NCBI GenBank assembly: GCA_019925095.2
Contig: CM034398.1
Span: forward strand, 4,913,001 to 4,977,000
Reading direction: 5' to 3'
Length of the DNA: 64,000 nt
Source of the DNA: Dendrolimus kikuchii
Taxonomy: Eukaryota; Arthropoda; Insecta; Lepidoptera; Lasiocampidae
Made by a program: the position numbers and the translations under genes. The notes beneath the pieces are model-generated. The model had not been told where the DNA came from. It saw only the letters and a program-made list of their open reading frames with translations, and ran no database searches. Position 1 is the stretch's first letter. Every line of letters begins with the position of its first letter. Below, one piece after another: positions 23,276 to 34,599 of this stretch.

Positions 23276-24494
23276 ATATTATTGCAGGTGCGGCCCCCCC
23301 ATTACCATTATAATACCATTGTATTGTTTTTAAACTATCTTATCAACGAAACACAAGAATCTCATAAAAGCATTAGTAACATTCGTGATCCAACCCTATA
23401 TATCATTCCTACACTTTACACATTAACAACTGCAGGATATACGGCACCTGCATTTGTAAAGAATCATTGTACCTCAAAAAATGTCGCTGCAACAATCGAA
23501 TCATCATAAAACAATTTTAAATGGCGTTGAAACACGCCGACGGCTATCCTATACTTTGTTATTAATAAAAATCCACTCGGATACCTTTACACGTAGTGCA
23601 AGAAAAAGTTGCGCAAGAAGTAACACTTCCTTTAACGCAGTTAATACTAAGGCAGGTACAGACAGTGTGTGGATTTGCGGGATTTTTTGGGAGTTTACTG
23701 CTTAAGAATATATTTTCATACAAGGCCCCCGGTATGGAAATTTTATGAGGAGTGAAATATGTAATATAAGCGTTAACTCAAAAGCTTTACGTTTTTTGAA
23801 GTGAAAACTTCTTTACCACGTTGGACACTTTTAGCATGGGGAAAAGTACTAAACTCACGTGATCGTCATGCGTAGGACAGTGTCCTACGACTGACAGCTT
23901 TTTCTCGCCCTTTTAAACCACCCCTGTATTAAAGCGAATAAAACAAAAAACTTGAGTTTTAGTGAGACTATTGAACAGTAATTGACTTCTTATTCGGCCG
24001 TATTCCGCCGCTGTCGCAGCGCACGTGCACATGTTTTTAATGTTTCAAAAGTTAACGCCAGTCGTGCGTCGGAGTTAACACATACAATTTTTTCACAAGG
24101 TTATAATAGCTGAAGTATTTTGGGCACATATCCCAAAAGAACCCAGACAGTATAGGCTTGTGGTCATTTGGAAAGTTGAAAGCAAGACACCTCTAAGTAG
24201 ATCTCCATATAGTTAGATTGATTAGGTTATTGACCAGATGAACATATCAATAAATTCAGCCCTCCACAATTCTCAAAACCGATCTCGGTGGAAGACAGCA
24301 ATTAATTATTTACCGCCATCAAACCTGCGCTCAGGGAACAACTTAAGAGATAAAACCAGAGTGGACACTACACTAGCTTATTTAGTTAGGCCTGTATCGC
24401 ATTTTGATTACGGCCTTTTTTCGAGAAAATGTATAGCACCGTTGTACTGCCATGTGTTATATAAGTTATTAAAAGTTGCTAACGGACAATATAC
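23276..24494. other. Unassigned region with a short palindrome
   Basis: GTAGGACAGTGTCCTAC at 23872-23888 is a perfect palindrome with a 1-nt centre. The surrounding 23800-24090 has the look of a dispersed repeat (CACGTTGGACACTTTTAGCA) but occurs only once here. No gene was recognised. Confidence 0.4.
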
Positions 24495-24720
24495 CAGCTA
24501 CGATAGCCTAAGGTGGCTTGACAGGTTTGTCACATCGGTTATCTCGATGTGCAGGTTTCATTACAATGTTGTCATTTACTGTTCAGAACATGTGAATTGT
24601 TACAATCTACTTATATATTGAGTCAGAAAAATGCCTAACAGCATGCTTTTCCAGCCAGAATTCAAACCCGCGTCATTTGTGTTTAGGACACAAGTGAGTT
24701 AACCATATACCACGACTTTT
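24495..24720 (-). mobile_element. Family C SINE
   Basis: On the minus strand: a GTCGTGGTATATGGTTAACT head with GCGGGTTTGAATTCTGGCTG, then AACCTGCACATCGAGATAAC. This parallels 32865-33142 and 42968-43135. The 127-codon frame at 24238-24621 runs into it and is unlikely to be a gene. Confidence 0.65.
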
Positions 24721-25630
24721 CTTGTAAAAGGTCGTACTCAAATTAGCTTTTACTTCAAATAATATTTGAATAAATTTTTCAAATGTTTTCAAACGTGAAA
24801 TTTTGACATAATTTCACCCCATAGTTCAAAATGTTGGGGAAATAGGGGAAGTTTAGCATCCCCTCCTCCCCAACTTAGCATCAGCCAAATTGTATGAGTG
24901 ACAGATGCCACACAGAGGGCATTATTGTTGTTCGCCGAAACATTTCACTAGACAGTTAAACATTTGAATTTTTTTTTATAACCGCACAGTTCTTGCTTGA
25001 ACATAATCACTATCGTAAAACTATTGTTTATTTTTATCACAAGCAAACAACACATTTCATCCTTCAAATTCCGGTCAAAAATTCACTGCACTGTGAAAGT
25101 TATTATTATATTTTACGCATTTCATATCTACATAGTTCATCTCATAACAATTATCTCATTTTTTTCAAAAACATGACTTGTTATGTTGTAAACTGTTGAC
25201 CAGATGTCAAATAACACAGTGTGTTCCCACCTTAAATAACTGCATACCTACGTAACATCTATAAGTGTGTTGTCCTTACACATTAAAAAAATATGATATT
25301 AAGGCTCGTGATGCATCAGCGGGCCTATCCATATGTATTACATCCTCAATTAATGTTCAATAACATTTATCCTGATTGGAGGCGACGACGCCCGGCTGCT
25401 GGCAAGCTATTATTACTGCCTGTAAGGGCGCTATTACACGGACAGCTTGGAACACTCTTAAGTGAGCGCTCCAAGCAGTAGACCTGGGTAACAATGCGTT
25501 GCGCCGCGCAATTGCACTAACTCAGTTCATTGCGTCCGTGTTTTAACACCGCTACTTTCAATTATGTTGGTGCATAACTTATTTCAGCCCAGCTTAACCT
25601 AAAATGTTGTTAATTAACACCAAAGATTAC
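24721..25630. other. No feature identified
   Basis: Ordinary AT-rich sequence. A small inverted repeat (GCTTGG and CCAAGC, about 25446-25477) is the only structure noted. Confidence 0.45.
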
Positions 25631-25821
25631 CTGTGTTACTGTGTTCCTTGCAATATTGCGCTAAAACTAGCGAGCACAGGATATAGGTGGCGTCTACTTT
25701 ACAATCTATACTCGATACAACACTATTTTGCTGCGTTTTAGCCCAATTTGGAGTTAACTCAATACTCTGCGCTTGGGTTGCTGAGTTACCCAGCTGTACC
25801 ATGAAGCGATCGAATAAAGAA
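25631..25821 (-). CDS. Weak candidate internal exon of an unknown gene
   Basis: On the minus strand an open stretch of ~63 codons lies between a possible splice acceptor (GACTTGCAG, exon starting at 25821) and a consensus donor (ACACAG followed by GTAATC at 25630-25625). The peptide contains NSATQAQSIELTPNWAKTQQ and no motif I recognise. Base composition is less AT-biased than its surroundings. I found no neighbouring exons. It could be an open frame arising by chance. Confidence 0.2.
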
Positions 25822-26269
25822 CTGCAAGTCCTATTCATAGATATACTCCTATTTAAAATTGTTATAGTATACACAACTGTTGGTGACATCTGCAATAATA
25901 TGTTAAAATCGAAAGTTCTGAAATTCAATAAAGCTGGTTCATTAAGAAAAAAACTAAAGAGTTTTATCTATTTGTTGTTTGTAATAAGTACCTATAAATA
26001 AATAAATTCAATAATATTAGTCATTTTAAAATTAAATTGAGATATTTAATAAATTATAGTGTAATAAAGGAACGTTGTGGATTAAAAGATGTAGTATCCA
26101 GGTTTGAAAAAAGAATAATAAAATGTTTGAGTATATAAAGAAAATTTCCTTACCAAACAAAAGAGACTGATGTAACATGTGTATGACAGCAGTGTGGATG
26201 GCAGAATTTATATCGATAGACTTCGACATATCACGTTTAAATTACAGATATTTACATACGTTAAATAAC

Positions 26270-26482
26270 TAAGGGCCGCTTGCATAACGATCGCCTTTAA
26301 ATAAAATTAGTTAATCATATTTTAACTGCCTAAATACATTTTACACAAAACGTATTGACAGTTCTTTAAACTTATTTAGCGACATATTTTGCGTTGTGCA
26401 AGATGCTAATTGTATTTAAGGGTGTTAAATACGTTTTGTGTTTCTTAAATAAATTTAAGAAACGTTATGCAAGCGGCCCTAA
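26270..26482. mobile_element. PIF/Harbinger-like MITE, 207 bp
   Basis: The element 26273-26479 has perfect 17-bp terminal inverted repeats (GGGCCGCTTGCATAACG and its complement) and TAA on both sides, a 3-bp duplication typical of PIF/Harbinger. A shorter relative is at 37077-37270. It is non-coding, with internal TTAAATAAATTTAAG words. Confidence 0.8.
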
Positions 26483-26800
26483 GAATTGGTATTAACCACA
26501 TCTATCGAACAAGATTAAACTGACACCAAAGCAACAGGCCAACACTTTAGCCTGTTTCAAATATGACGACTTGAGAGAAATTACACAAATAGAGATACAT
26601 CGTGATACTAAGTATAAGATTATTATTAATTAGTAACAGGATTTAATATATTTTAATATTAGCTATTACCTGCGACTTCGCCCGCGTGAATTATTTTCGC
26701 AGAACCCTAATTTTAAAAGTAGCCTAAGTTATATAATTAAAACTAATATTTATTTCGTAGGAAAGTTACGACAACGCTCCTAACTTTGCTTTCTGGAATG

Positions 26801-27332
26801 AACAAAAGTAATACACAACGCGGTGCTGGTACTTACGCTGACGTATGGAAGCGAGAGTTGGGTATGGAAGAGAGAGCATGAAAGTAGAGTAAACGCGGTC
26901 GAGATGCGAGCACTGCGCAAAATCTGCGGTGTGACGCTCGCGGACCGCGTTCGTAATACCGAAGTAAGAAAGAGAGTTGGTCTGAAAGAGAGTGTCGGGG
27001 TGAAGGTAAGGAAAGGAATGCTCCGGTGGTTCGGGCATGTGGAAAGAATGCATGATGAAAGAATGACTAAACAGATATACAATGCAAAAGTGGATGGATG
27101 CAGAAGTCGTGGAAGGCCACGACACACCTTCCCTGATCAAATTGATCGTGTACTAGCAGAAGGCGATGTCAGGAGCCTTAAGAACAGACGAGCGTGCATG
27201 ACAAGAGTTATGAATGTCAAAGTAGCAAGTGAGGTGTATAAGAATAAGCCTAAATGGCGCTCTGTTGTTCGTGCCTACCCCGCAAGGGAACTGGCGTGAA
27301 GTTAAGTATGTATGTATGTAACAAAAGTAATA
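26801..27332 (+). mobile_element. Family D RTE LINE, longest copy, with target-site duplication
   Basis: The insert 26814-27319 is bounded by AACAAAAGTAATA at 26801-26813 and 27320-27332 and ends in the (TATG)n tail. It is a 5'-truncated copy containing the ORF end described in the next entry. Confidence 0.9.
26823..27299 (+). pseudogene. RTE LINE ORF2 C-terminal fragment
   Basis: A 158-codon open frame encodes the end of an RTE-clade reverse transcriptase protein. It has LTYGSESWVWKREHESRVNA near residue 5, MLRWFGHVERMHDERMTKQI near residue 65 and CRSRGRPRHTFPDQIDRVL near residue 93, and ends at a TGA before the tail. The catalytic RT and endonuclease domains are absent, so it cannot be active. 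The open frame suggests recent insertion. Frames on the opposite strand (26766-27140) are its antisense shadow. Confidence 0.85.
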
Positions 27333-27471
27333 TTAATTAATCCCTTGTTTTATTAAAATATTAAAGAGCACACTGGTTCACAAAATGGCGGAAAGTCGAG
27401 AAGGTATAGATTAGCCAAACATCAGAATATTTTTGGCGGAGGGTGAATCGAACATTTGGATTGGATATGTA

Positions 27472-27473
<2 letters not shown>

Positions 27474-27519
<46 letters not shown>

Positions 27520-27535
27520 CATATATGTACTTATA
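27474..27535. repeat. (TA)n microsatellite
   Basis: About 16 TA units followed by interrupted TATG/TACA repeats. Confidence 0.9.
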
Positions 27536-27654
27536 TACATGACATATAGATATGATTTTCCGATACATATTTTTTTACATTACTAATAATTCTTTTATAA
27601 CACTTGGACCGTGGCTCTGAGCCCATGAGCTTCTACAAAGACTGAACAAAACGA

Positions 27655-27806
27655 CTCATTGACTTTCATATGATCAGAGCTCTGATGCCTATCTCGTTCA
27701 ACTTATGAGTATGGCGATACAACGAGGAAACCTGGCCAATCTTCTGGGCAACTTACCCATAGAAGACCTGGGCTTAATATTCTACTTAAAGTCTTGAGTG
27801 TTTATA
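27655..27806 (+). other. Short frame with protein-like C-terminus, unassigned
   Basis: A ~44-codon frame ends LMSMAIQRGNLANLLGNLP, then a few residues and TGA near 27796. The wording looks like a conserved protein terminus, possibly from a decayed transposon, but I cannot name the family. Upstream stops close the frame, so it is at most a remnant. Confidence 0.25.
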
Positions 27807-27888
27807 GATAGTATATAAATATAACTATGTTTTCATTTCTTATGTTGGTTTATACATAATAATTTACTTAATCTTATGTTATTCTAGG

Positions 27889-28090
27889 TTGGAAAATTCT
27901 CGCTCAGCTGGGCTGCCATGCCTACACGCCCCCACTGTGGCCCCATAGCGTGAGCCGTCCGTAAATAGTATATCACTTAAAAAAAGGATTGTCATTCCTA
28001 GACTTCCTAGTGTTCTTATCCCTTGTTCGCAGCAATTACCAGCAACTGTTTTAGCAGTTCTATTATTATTAAACAAGCTATTAAACATAA
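27889..28090 (-). mobile_element. LINE RNase H-domain remnant
   Basis: The minus strand reads FLSDILFTDGSRYGATVGAC, matching the F/YTDGS motif that opens RNase H domains in several LINE clades (R1/Jockey/I type). The flanking frame is short and degraded. Confidence 0.45.
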
Positions 28091-28228
28091 CCGCTCGAGC
28101 ACTTCAGAACGACGGCTCGAGCAGTTCGTGTGCGTTCAACGATTAACTGCCCGTGTCTTGTGTATAACCGCTTTAACCTTCAAGCGGTCCCGCGGCGTCG
28201 CTTCGACCGCACTTAATACGTTTTTGTT

Positions 28229-28580
28229 TATCTATATATTAATAGGTGAAGCAAAAACACATCAAAACTTTGTACCCCTTTTTACGAAAATTGCGCGGAC
28301 AGCGGAGTATGAAATTTCGCACACTTATAGATTATATAGAGAAGGCGTGTAGAATGCAAATATTTTTTTAAAATTATGCAAACAAAATGCATTATATCAA
28401 TAATAAAAAAAACATTACACACACTATGTATTTGACACACACACACGCATATGTACATTTTTGTTTACTGCTAAAGTCAAATTAACAGTGTAGCCCTGGC
28501 GAAATCTGTGATTTTAGAAGTATAGTCTTTGACATTAATTATTATGGTCGAATTTTGACCACGGGCGATCACTAGTAATT
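28229..28580 (+). mobile_element. Family J element
   Basis: Starts near TCTATATATTAATAGGTGAA and ends CACTAGTAATT, with CTTTGTACCCCTTTTTACGA and CTGGCGAAATCTGTGATTTT inside. An inverted copy is at 34600-34935 and an interrupted copy at 62040-62548. Confidence 0.65.
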
Positions 28581-29017
28581 TCTAATATTTCCATCACAAT
28601 TATTTAACGTGTTAAGTAGCCTCTTCTAAGTTCACTACAAACAAAAAAAAACTAAATACCTCTTAATCTGCGTTTCCCTTGTTACACAATTAGCTTTTAT
28701 TTTAGCCGCGACGTAGGCGTCGAAAAGACTATAACATTTGTCCGTCGCGTCATCGAAAAGTTTAATTGCAATAATTTGGATTTAAATAATTTTTTTACAA
28801 GTTTATAATTAAAACAATAATCTTTATTGTTCTAAGTTTTAAAAATAAATGATCATTTAACAATTAACTTATGTATTTTGAAATGTATTATTGTATATTG
28901 TACTAATGTATGTACATATTTGTATATTTATTTCTTAAATTAGTTTGAGTATTTATGTGTCTATTGCCTATTACCTGCACCACCTATATCGCCTGATTCA
29001 AATTTCTTTCATTTAGG
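28581..29017. other. AT-rich, nothing identified
   Basis: No coding or repeat signal was recognised. Confidence 0.45.
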
Positions 29018-29130
29018 TTGCCTGGAAGAGATCGTTTTGAGCGATAAGGCCGCCTATTGTAAATATGGTCTGTTTTTGTAATTGTATATTTTGGTGTGCA
29101 ATAAAGTGTGATCTCTCTCTCTCTCTCTCT
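29018..29130 (+). mobile_element. Family I LINE tail followed by (TC)n
   Basis: GGTTGCCTGGAAGAGATCGT, then GCGATAAGGCCGCC and GTGTGCAATAAAGTGTGATC end in a short (TC)n run. This is the only family I copy on the plus strand. Confidence 0.7.
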
Positions 29131-30352
29131 GTATTTAACAATTCATGTTTTAAATCCTTTAAATCTCTAATAAGGCTTTTAAGTTACGCGCGATCGCTGC
29201 TGTTACGAATGACCACGGGCCTGTTTGAAGGTTAAGATACTCCGGGCGCTATTCTAACTAAACCAGGGTAAATAATAATAGTGCAGGGGCTACCAATTTA
29301 ATTGAAACATCTAGGAATGAAGGCACGCAGCCTTCCTGTACTTTATAATGTGCCTCGGAACGTGCGCGAGTCTATCCAAAAGTGGTTTGAACAATTTCTT
29401 ATATTACATTTGTTGTACTTTCAAGGCAGTGTAATTATTTCATGATTATATTGTATTTGTCTGTTTATATCTATGTTATTTCAAATGGTTTTTGGACAAC
29501 AATGTTGCAGTCAATCGGTTTCTTGTTTATTCAACGGCTATATTATTCCATATGGCTTCGCTCGAGTTAATTTTGAATACATGTCTCACGTAAATTATTC
29601 CATTTTCGGGGATAAAATACTTAAATTATCTCGTCTATCAAATTTTAATTTCTCTTTCATTTCTCATTTTCTGACAGTATGCTTGGACTTGCCCAATTAT
29701 AGGGATGAAAACAGCACTTTTCGTCCCTGGGAATTGATTCTCCCTGTTGGCAAAAATTTTAGAAAACTATGCGAACCATAGATGATACATGCGACTCATG
29801 TCCCAGTTTTTTTTTACAGCCGCTGTTAAATCGCGGTATAAATTGTAATAAAAAATATCAACAAGTTTTTAACATCATTTTATACTTATAAATTACTTTT
29901 CACAAAATTATTATTTAATTTACATAAATTTGAGCTAAATATTTACTATCATCAGTGTCAAAAACAATACTGGCTGGTAGAATGCCACAGAAAAAAATTA
30001 CTTGACGTTTCATATGTGACGTAACGTGATGACGTTTCTTCAGATTTAGATATGAATTTGCCGCCTGATTTTATTAGAGAAGTAGTTGTTTGTTTAACAA
30101 ATTAGTTTTTATTTACTTTCCTCATATTCGAATTGAAAATCAGAGTGTTAACCTCGGGTGAATGGCCCATTTAGACACTTGAATTATTAGCGCCCTCGTT
30201 ACGCTCGTGCGCCGAACTATCGCATGCCTAAATATGTCACTTTCATCTCTCGTGTAACAATCTACTATTTTATTTTTTGATCCTGGAAAGGTGGTGGATG
30301 CGCTAGTTGATAATATAATAATAATAAGATAAACAAATAAAGTATATTGATC
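29131..30352. other. 1.2 kb with no identified feature
   Basis: A 102-codon frame at 29473-29781 has no recognisable motif. A GC-richer stretch at 30140-30230 may be a repeat fragment. Confidence 0.4.
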
Positions 30353-30693
30353 TTGTTCACGAGGTTACCGCGATGTGGAACCTGGACTCTACAATCATAG
30401 TACCGATAGTGGTGTCAGTGAATGGACTAATAGCGAAGAGCTTTGATCGCCACCTTGAAATGCTCTCGCTTGGTATCTGGTTGAAGGGTCGGATGCAGAA
30501 GGCAGCTCTGTTGGACACGGCCCGTATTGTGAGGAGATTCCTGTGTCTGGAGCCTTAACCACCGGTAGCCTGGACCCTAGGCCCCACTGCCGCCGAAGAT
30601 CAGTTTTTTATATATTTTTTATAAATAAATTTGTATATTTTATAAGAAAAATATAAAAAATTTGGAAATAAAATATACATGATAATAATAATA
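30353..30693 (+). mobile_element. Non-LTR retrotransposon, ORF end and simple-repeat tail
   Basis: The frame from about 30373 encodes IIVPIVVSVNGLIAKSFDRH, then LQKAALL-like and TARIVRRFL wording ending at a TAA near 30558. This pattern is well known at the C-terminus of many animal LINE reverse transcriptases. An AT-rich 3' part and a (TAA)n tail follow. It is strongly 5' truncated. Confidence 0.65.
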
Positions 30694-30930
30694 ATCGGCA
30701 GACAAACATACATATTGTATATCCCCAAATTAAGCAAGTTACGCTTGTGTTATGGGTAATATACAACGGACTACTCTGGGGCCGATCCCAGACACCCAGA
30801 CCATAGTAAATAACGGAGAAAATATGTTTCCGAAATTTACTATACCAGGAATCGAACCCGGAACCTCTGCGTTATAGTGAGATACGCCGGCAAAGGCTTA
30901 GCCCGCTCAACCACAGAGGCCGTCAAAGCT
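30694..30930 (-). mobile_element. Family B SINE, full length
   Basis: The minus strand opens TTTGACGGCCTCTGTGGTTG with GGTTCGATTCCTGGTATAGT (box B-like) and ends TTTGTCTGCCGA. It inserted directly at the (TAA)n tail of the preceding LINE. Confidence 0.85.
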
Positions 30931-31489
30931 GATGCTGGCACCCTACCGCCGATGGCCCTGAGCTTATATTTTAATCGTATCAACATGCCTAACACGCATT
31001 TGTAGTCACAAATTGACTTGAAACACTTGATATTTTCGAAATCGAAGTAAAATCGACCGTAAACATGAGTCGGACGTGATAATACCGTCATAAATAAGCC
31101 GTGAGATGAGTTACGATAGCCTACAATGGTGATGGTTATCCGCTTTATACAATACATAGTTGCATAGAGAAGGATTGTAGGTCACTTGTATGGGCTCTTA
31201 AGTGGGTTAGGTCTTAACTGGATCTTTAACATTTACCCCCTCATTCAAGATGGTTATGCGAGTTTATAGGCTCATTAAGAAAGTTAAAAATATAACGTTG
31301 ATAGATCCCACGAAGCCGATTATTTTTTTTTAATTTATGGCTTGGCAAATAGGCCTTTAAGCCAGGCGCAGTTGTATTGTAGGCTACAATCGACGCCATT
31401 CAACGGAGTGTGTGAAAACTCGATAGGCCACATATGGCTATACAGTTCACATTTCTCACAAAAACACGTAATTACTACTCAAAAACTAT

Positions 31490-31640
31490 CAATTAGTGAT
31501 CAGGTTCCAGTCTCCCTTAAGAGAGCAGCAGCGCATTTGTAGCAACTTTGGTGTTGCAAATGTCCATAGGCGATGGTAACCGCTTTCCATCAAATGGGCC
31601 ATCTGCCTGTCTGCTTATCTCTTGCAATAAAAAAAAATCA
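31490..31640 (+). mobile_element. Family A retroposon, 5'-truncated
   Basis: Starts inside the unit at AGTGATCAGGTTCCAGTCTC and runs to TTGCAATAAAAAAAAAT. Confidence 0.8.
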
Positions 31641-31739
31641 TTTCTCACAAATAAATCTGCACAGGAAGCCACCGTACCACAGTTGAATACTGTTTAAGTT
31701 GAATACTCCCAAGTGATTAGTTGACAGTAGATGAAGCAA

Positions 31740-32270
31740 AATGTGTGCCATGATCAGCGCGTGCCAATGCGTCTTCTCGAGGTCGCCGGCCTTCAGCTGG
31801 CACCCGGAGAGGCAGGTACGCGCATTACTTCCCTCCCTGCTAGGAGGGCTAGGCTGCTAGGTCCTTTGCTCTTCCTTGCTAGGAAGAGCAAAGGACCTTC
31901 TACCCCCGCACAACGAAGTGGGGTGTGTTCTCCCAGGGCACACTCCAGGCACTTTATTGCGCTGGATCGGCTGGGCGTAACTATGTTCTAAATCTCAGCC
32001 TTTCCAACACATTCAAAGCGCAGGGTCGTCAGGGAGGAGGGGGTTTTTAGTGGGTATTGGGGTTGCTCGCCCGTGCAGCAACGCTCGGAGTCTTCCACAC
32101 TATTCTGTGACGTCGATCGCGGACGGAGCGCTGCCAAGAGCATACTATTGCTGCAGTATTATCGCCCCCGACCGACGCGTGTCGTTCCCCTAGCAACGAC
32201 CCAGTTTTTGCGTAAATCGGTTAAGCATTTTCCCTCGCCTCAAAACAAAAAAACAAAAATAAAAAAATGT
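31740..32270 (+). mobile_element. GC-rich retroposon-like segment with two hairpins
   Basis: This segment is markedly more GC-rich than its surroundings and ends in an A-rich tract (CAAAACAAAAAAACAAAAAT). A perfect 18-bp hairpin lies at 31859-31898 and a smaller one at 31831-31848. TTTTTAGTGGGTATTGGGGT recalls the complement of a motif near 44228. An 86-codon frame at 31731-31991 resembles no protein I know. The class is uncertain; a LINE or SINE end is likely. Confidence 0.4.
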
Positions 32271-32367
32271 GTGCCATGATCGTAACAAATGAAGATTCAT
32301 TGTCTTTGTCTACCCCCATGAGAGCAGGCATGATAAGCATATATACCTATAAGTATATGTACACAAA

Positions 32368-32620
32368 TCCCTATTAATATTATAAATGCGAAAGTAACTT
32401 TGTCTCACTTTCACGGAAAAACTACTGGACCGATTTGGCTGAAATTCGGCATATGGGTAATTTCAACATCTAGGACGGACATGGCTACTTTTTATCACGA
32501 AAAATGGCATAGCTTCTAGGATAACAGTCTTTCTGTCTGTTACGCTTTCACAAAACTACTCGGGCGTTTTTACTGAAAGTTGGTATATACTTTACAATAG
32601 TAATCAGGTTAGTGTCAAAA
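32368..32620 (+). mobile_element. Family G fragment
   Basis: CCCTATTAATATTATAAATG and CGAAAGTAACTTTG begin the family, followed by TTTCACGGAAAAACTACTGG and CCGATTTGGCTGAAATTCGG. The CAGCTAGT end is missing. Confidence 0.6.
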
Positions 32621-32864
32621 CTATGAAAAAGAGACAAACAGAAATCTTTCTTTAGGTTAGTACGGATTGTCTTACGTCATCTCAAATCATTTTAAAATAT
32701 CTTCTATCGCCTATCCAGACGTAACGAAATAATAGCTCGAGGCTCACAGACAACTTTTCGAAACGACGCGAAAATTATTAACCATAAATGAGTATAGACC
32801 TGGTAGTTTGTGTCATAGTGAACGAAAATTAAAGTTTACCTACGTCTAATTTTGCTTTCGTAAG

Positions 32865-33142
32865 TCGTGGTAGCGTAATTTCCAGCGTATGCGTCCCAAA
32901 CTCAGGTGGTGCGGGTTCGATCCTGGCCGGAACGAATGCACCACTTAGGCAGTTTCCTAACCTAATAATATGCATATTTTTAAAATTACCACTTGCTGAC
33001 AACGGTGAAGGAAAACATCGTGATGCAACATGTTCATAGAGATAACCGGTGTATCAAACAAGCTTGCGGGTATACTGTCCGTTCCCCTATAATGGGAGGT
33101 TCGAGCCCAGCAGTGGGACATTTATGGATTGTTATTATTATA
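32865..33142 (+). mobile_element. Family C SINE, full length
   Basis: The tRNA-like head (GTCGTGGTAGCGTAATTTCC, then GGTGCGGGTTCGATCCTGGC) is followed by GGAAAACATCGTGATGCAAC and an end GCCCAGCAGTGGGACATTTA with an AT-rich tail. Confidence 0.7.
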
Positions 33143-33251
33143 TATACATTTTTGATAACTTGCAACACTATTCTGTGTTAACCGAATTAATTGTGCTTTA
33201 AAGGCTCAGATGTAGGCTCTTCATTTAAGCTGGTTATGTTTTAATAATATC

Positions 33252-33475
33252 TTATGCCGGGGCCGCACCTGCGATAATGTTAACGATGTTGACTATGGCC
33301 AAATGCGTCTTATTTATAGAGTAAAATATAACGAAATTAACGAATAGCCACTTTAGTATATATACGTCGTACGTTATCTGTCAATATGTAACATCATTAA
33401 GAAGTTAAAAAGAATATCGCGTTACAAATAACGTATTACGCTCACTACCACATCTGCGTGAAAGGCCCTATAACT
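33252..33475. mobile_element. Family H-related MITE-like segment
   Basis: GGGGCCGCACCTGCGATAAT at the left and GCGTGAAAGGCCC at the right form a weak inverted pair similar to the words in the family H copies at 22150 and 55960. Non-coding. Confidence 0.4.
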
Positions 33476-33917
33476 ATAACATTATCGTAGTTGTGCCCCG
33501 AGCATTAAAGTAAAAAAGGTAAGATTGTAACTACAATTTGTCACTAGTTCCATGCAAGAAATTGTCCTGCTTTAAAGTCATGTACTTACTTTATACCTTC
33601 TTTTGTTTATTTTCTTTATACGACTTTTATTTTGTAACTGTTTTACTTCTACTTCTATTTCATATATTGTTGTTCAATATGCCATAATAGCAGGCAAAGG
33701 TTCTAAGTGCATAACTGCCAAGATGTTTTAAGGTCTATTTCAAATAGAACGATTTCTTGACACATCCATAAAACGTAATTTGTAGCGTTATCGTAAACTT
33801 TCCTCTGAAATAAATATTAATTTTCAATATATGGACATATATTCATTTATTCTATTCAATATAAAAAAAACGAATTAGGTGTCCTTGAGGCATCTGGTTG
33901 GATCGGAGTTTTGAAGA

Positions 33918-33992
33918 TCACCGAAGACAATCGAAGGCCATCAAAGGCCATCGAAGGCCATCGGAGGCCATCGGAGGGTATCGGAGACCACC
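33918..33992. repeat. 10-bp minisatellite
   Basis: About seven units of a decamer (TCGAAGGCCA and variants TCAAAGGCCA, TCGGAGGCCA, TCGGAGGGTA) run in exact 10-bp register. A frame can be read through it on either strand, but there is no other sign of a gene. Confidence 0.8.
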
Positions 33993-34450
33993 ACAGAAAT
34001 TGTATAGAAATAAGGACAATTACAAGACATTCTAATTTCAAAACAACGTATATTACAGTAATGGATATTATTTTAGATCTTATTTCATTGCATTAAAGTT
34101 TGAAATTATATAATAATATACAGTGGTAAGCATTTTTCTTTTCGCCGCCGAGTAACGTGCGATAAGAAACCTTGTTCCAAAAATCTTATACTTAGAATCA
34201 CAATGTCTATTTCTCTATTTACGTAATATCTCCCCTACCATCGTATTTGAAACAGACTTTAATTTAGTGTCGTTATATTAAAATATCATCACCAATATTC
34301 ATAGCTTTCTGATTTTGTGATCAACAAATAGATATTGCAATTACATTCAACGAGGTCAGAATTGACTAGACATTCCGATTTCACTAGAAATGAGCTTGTA
34401 GTTTTTACGCCTTGTCAGATTTAGCTTCGTTAATTTTAATAAACTGCAGC

Positions 34451-34587
34451 ATGAGTGTCAGAGTTATGAATGTCAAAGAAGCAAGTGAGGTGTGTAAGAA
34501 TAAGCCTAAATGGCGCTCTGTTGTTCGTGCCTACCCCGTAAGGGAACTGGCGTGAAGTTATGTATGTATATATGTATATATGAGTGT
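34451..34587 (+). mobile_element. Family D RTE LINE fragment with 8-bp duplication
   Basis: Only the last ~120 bp of the LINE remain. ATGAGTGT flanks it at 34451-34458 and 34580-34587. Confidence 0.8.
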
Positions 34588-34599
34588 AAGAGTAATAAT

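Noticed and set aside
26766..27140. 124- and 115-codon minus-strand frames
   Set aside because: Antisense shadow of the RTE ORF; similar antisense frames occur in the copy at 55014-55287.
29018..29130. Host gene 3' end with AATAAA
   Set aside because: The block is shared with several family I copies, so the AATAAA is part of a LINE tail.
33911..34096. Protein with 10-bp repeat coding (both strands)
   Set aside because: Frames exist only because the repeat lacks stops; a 10-bp period does not keep a codon register typical of protein repeats.
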